Assembly (NCBI GenBank): GCA_002365855.1
Contig: DFAP01000065.1
Span: forward strand, 1-35,026
DNA from: Pelotomaculum sp. UBA3103
GTDB lineage: Bacteria > Bacillota > Desulfotomaculia > Desulfotomaculales > Pelotomaculaceae
Length of the DNA: 35,026 nucleotides
Reading direction: 5' to 3'
How positions within the stretch are numbered: the first letter of the stretch is position 1; each line of letters starts with the position of its first letter. A program made the position numbers and the translations under genes. The notes beneath the pieces were generated by a model, which was given only the letters and a program-made list of their open reading frames with translations, had not been told where the DNA came from and made no database searches. Below, in pieces: positions 33,836 to 35,026 of the stretch.

Positions 33836-34240
33836 GGCGGTTATTCCAGCTGCCATCAGCGGGCCTACAGGAACACCGTTCAGAAAGATAATGCCGAATA
33901 TAGATCCCAGAACCAGTCCAAATACTATTTCCGGATCTACCTTGAGCAGTTTTAAGCCGCGTCCGTTTAAGTGTGTTGCTGCCGCTCCTCCTGCAATAGC
34001 CAGCATGCCGGTAAGCGATGTTAAATTGGACACTATATCCCGGTCCGTAACCTTGCCATTGGCCAGTGGAACCAGGATGGCAAGCATCAGGAAAAGAAGG
34101 CCAAGCTCCAGGCCGCGCCTTTCCAGCAAAGGGAATATAAAATTTATATTTGTGAATTTTAATACCAACAGGACACTTGCGGATGTTGCGATTAGGCTGG
34201 AATGTGCCACGATGCCAATGAGCAGCAGCGCGACAAGCAT
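33800..34240 (-). CDS. DUF441 (UPF0756) membrane protein
   Basis: A 146-aa hydrophobic protein with about four helices; the pattern LLIGIVAHSSLIATSASVLLVLKF, GLLFLMLAILVPLANGKV, LTGMLAIAGGAAATHLNGRG and VFGLVLGSIFGIIFLNGVPVGPLMAAG is typical of DUF441/UPF0756 (YtwI-like). The frame is open to 34327, but ATG 34240 follows GGAGTG and starts at the first helix, so it is preferred. Function unknown. Its last 36 nt overlap the rluD gene end to end. Confidence 0.85.
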   Translation of the reverse strand: MLVALLLIGIVAHSSLIATSASVLLVLKFTNINFIFPLLERRGLELGLLFLMLAILVPLANGKVTDRDIVSNLTSLTGMLAIAGGAAATHLNGRGLKLLKVDPEIVFGLVLGSIFGIIFLNGVPVGPLMAAGITALMMPLVRFFGR

Positions 34241-34423
34241 GTTCACTCCTGACAAGAAAGCTTCCCCCCTTGAGGGCGATGGTATTTTAATATATGCCGC
34301 CTTTCTGGTTGTTATTACCAGGGACAAAGACCCTTAGAGGAGGGTAGTGATATATAGTTATAATGTAGTTATAATATAATGTTGATCATGCGTTGCATGT
34401 TTGTTAGCAGCGGGTTGAACAGC

Positions 34424-35026
34424 CTATGATTCATGCTTAAGGAAAATAGGGCGAAGGGTGTCCCCCCTAAGGCCTACTCTCAGGGCTTCAAGCGCCAGCA
34501 CTTCCTTAGTGGAAACATTTCCAAGGTTTACATTTGGGCCAAAGCGCATAATCAGTTCCTGCTGCTGCAGTTTCAAGGGAGCCTCCCAGATCAGCAAATG
34601 CGGTTCACTTACAGCTGACAGCATTTGCTCTACTTCATCCTTTATAAACTGACCCTTTTCGTCATAGAATCCCGCGTTCACTCCTGACTCCCTTCCTTCG
34701 ACGATAACTCTGTATGCCCCGTTTTCCAGATCGCGCCATATCTGATTAATATAATGGTCTATCCCAGCCTTGTCCTGGAGGTTCTTTTTGCCAACCTCGG
34801 TTAAAACCTTGAATCCCAGGTCGAGTGACATTTTTATGGCGCGTTCTCTCACCTCCGGTGTTACATTAATCGTGCCGTCCGATACTTCTATGGTGGTGTA
34901 GCCAAGATCACCGGCCATTCTCAAAAATTCCCTCAACTTATCCTGTAGGATGGCAATTTCCAGAAAAGTACCACCGGGATAAATCTCGACTCCATATTCT
35001 TTAGATAGGGCTTGCTGAACAAGTTT
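34424..35026 (-). CDS. comA: Phosphosulfolactate synthase, ComA family (partial, 5' end beyond window)
   Basis: Adds sulfite to phosphoenolpyruvate to give phosphosulfolactate, the first step to sulfolactate or coenzyme M. The visible 200 codons cover the C-terminal part of a TIM barrel: KEYGVEIYPGGTFLEIA, FLRMAGDLGYTTIEVSDGTI, GFKVLTEVGKK, YRVIVEGRESG and LIWEAPLKLQQQELIMRFG. The frame continues to the window edge (35026), so the ATG at 34936 is internal. In B. subtilis a relative (YitD) supplies spore sulfolactate; that role fits this spore former but is inferred. A 180-nt gap (34241-34423) with AT-rich repeats (TAGTTATAAT twice) and no gene separates it from the DUF441 gene. Confidence 0.92.
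   Translation of the reverse strand, partial: KLVQQALSKEYGVEIYPGGTFLEIAILQDKLREFLRMAGDLGYTTIEVSDGTINVTPEVRERAIKMSLDLGFKVLTEVGKKNLQDKAGIDHYINQIWRDLENGAYRVIVEGRESGVNAGFYDEKGQFIKDEVEQMLSAVSEPHLLIWEAPLKLQQQELIMRFGPNVNLGNVSTKEVLALEALRVGLRGDTLRPIFLKHES

Overview
The window reads as a chromosomal segment of an anaerobic, endospore-forming, Gram-positive bacterium of the Desulfotomaculum/Pelotomaculum kind (Peptococcaceae and relatives). The basis is gene content and order: an ftsQ-DUF881-DUF881-sbp-ftsA-ftsZ division block next to spoIIGA-sigE-sigG and a ymxH-like gene, class III (anaerobic) ribonucleotide reductase, a lactate-type permease, and a selenoprotein. No database search was possible, so the taxonomic placement is inference. 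No rRNA, tRNA, CRISPR array, insertion sequence or prophage was seen. Almost everything is vertically inherited core or semi-core gene content.

Layout. 1-5250: end of a division/cell-wall cluster (FtsQ, two DUF881 proteins, small basic protein, a divergent FtsA, FtsZ, terminator). 5290-7100: selD with its own promoter, then two small genes of unknown function on the minus strand. 7200-10430: the mother-cell/forespore sigma module spoIIGA-sigE-sigG with a sigma-F-type promoter before sigG, then a PRC-barrel YmxH/YlmC protein. 10440-13610: nrdR-nrdD-nrdG behind a pair of NrdR-box-like palindromes. 13630-17600: DUF502 membrane protein, LctP permease and a LysM/BsuPI/Pro-Thr-linker surface or spore protein. 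17830-19546 (minus): KhtU-KhtT cation/proton antiporter. 19783-28283: a long co-directional run of a beta-CASP nuclease, pgeF, HlyD-like protein, yggS, sepF, proC, yggT, divIVA, Nudix, DUF2889 and yggU. 28628-33835: T-box-controlled ileS, then lspA and an RluD-type pseudouridine synthase, with vanZ on the opposite strand. 33800-35026 (minus): a DUF441 membrane protein and a truncated ComA-type phosphosulfolactate synthase.

The clearest non-routine observation is that selD is itself a selenoprotein gene. The reading frame starts at 5454 and crosses an in-frame TGA at 5505-5507 exactly where SelD enzymes carry their catalytic Cys/Sec. A perfect 8-bp hairpin with a G-starting loop lies 24 nt downstream and fits a bacterial SECIS element. 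A conventional gene caller would start the gene late, at 5541 or beyond, and lose the active site. Other regulatory structure visible in the sequence: a long interrupted palindrome over the selD promoter, the NrdR boxes, the sigma-F and sigma-K type promoters, the ileS T-box with an AUC specifier, and a possible anti-Shine-Dalgarno switch before lctP.

TTG starts are frequent (ftsQ, both DUF881 genes, ftsA, sigE, pgeF, divIVA, Nudix). Several starts were moved from the longest open frame to the codon that sits 5-10 nt after a good ribosome binding site.
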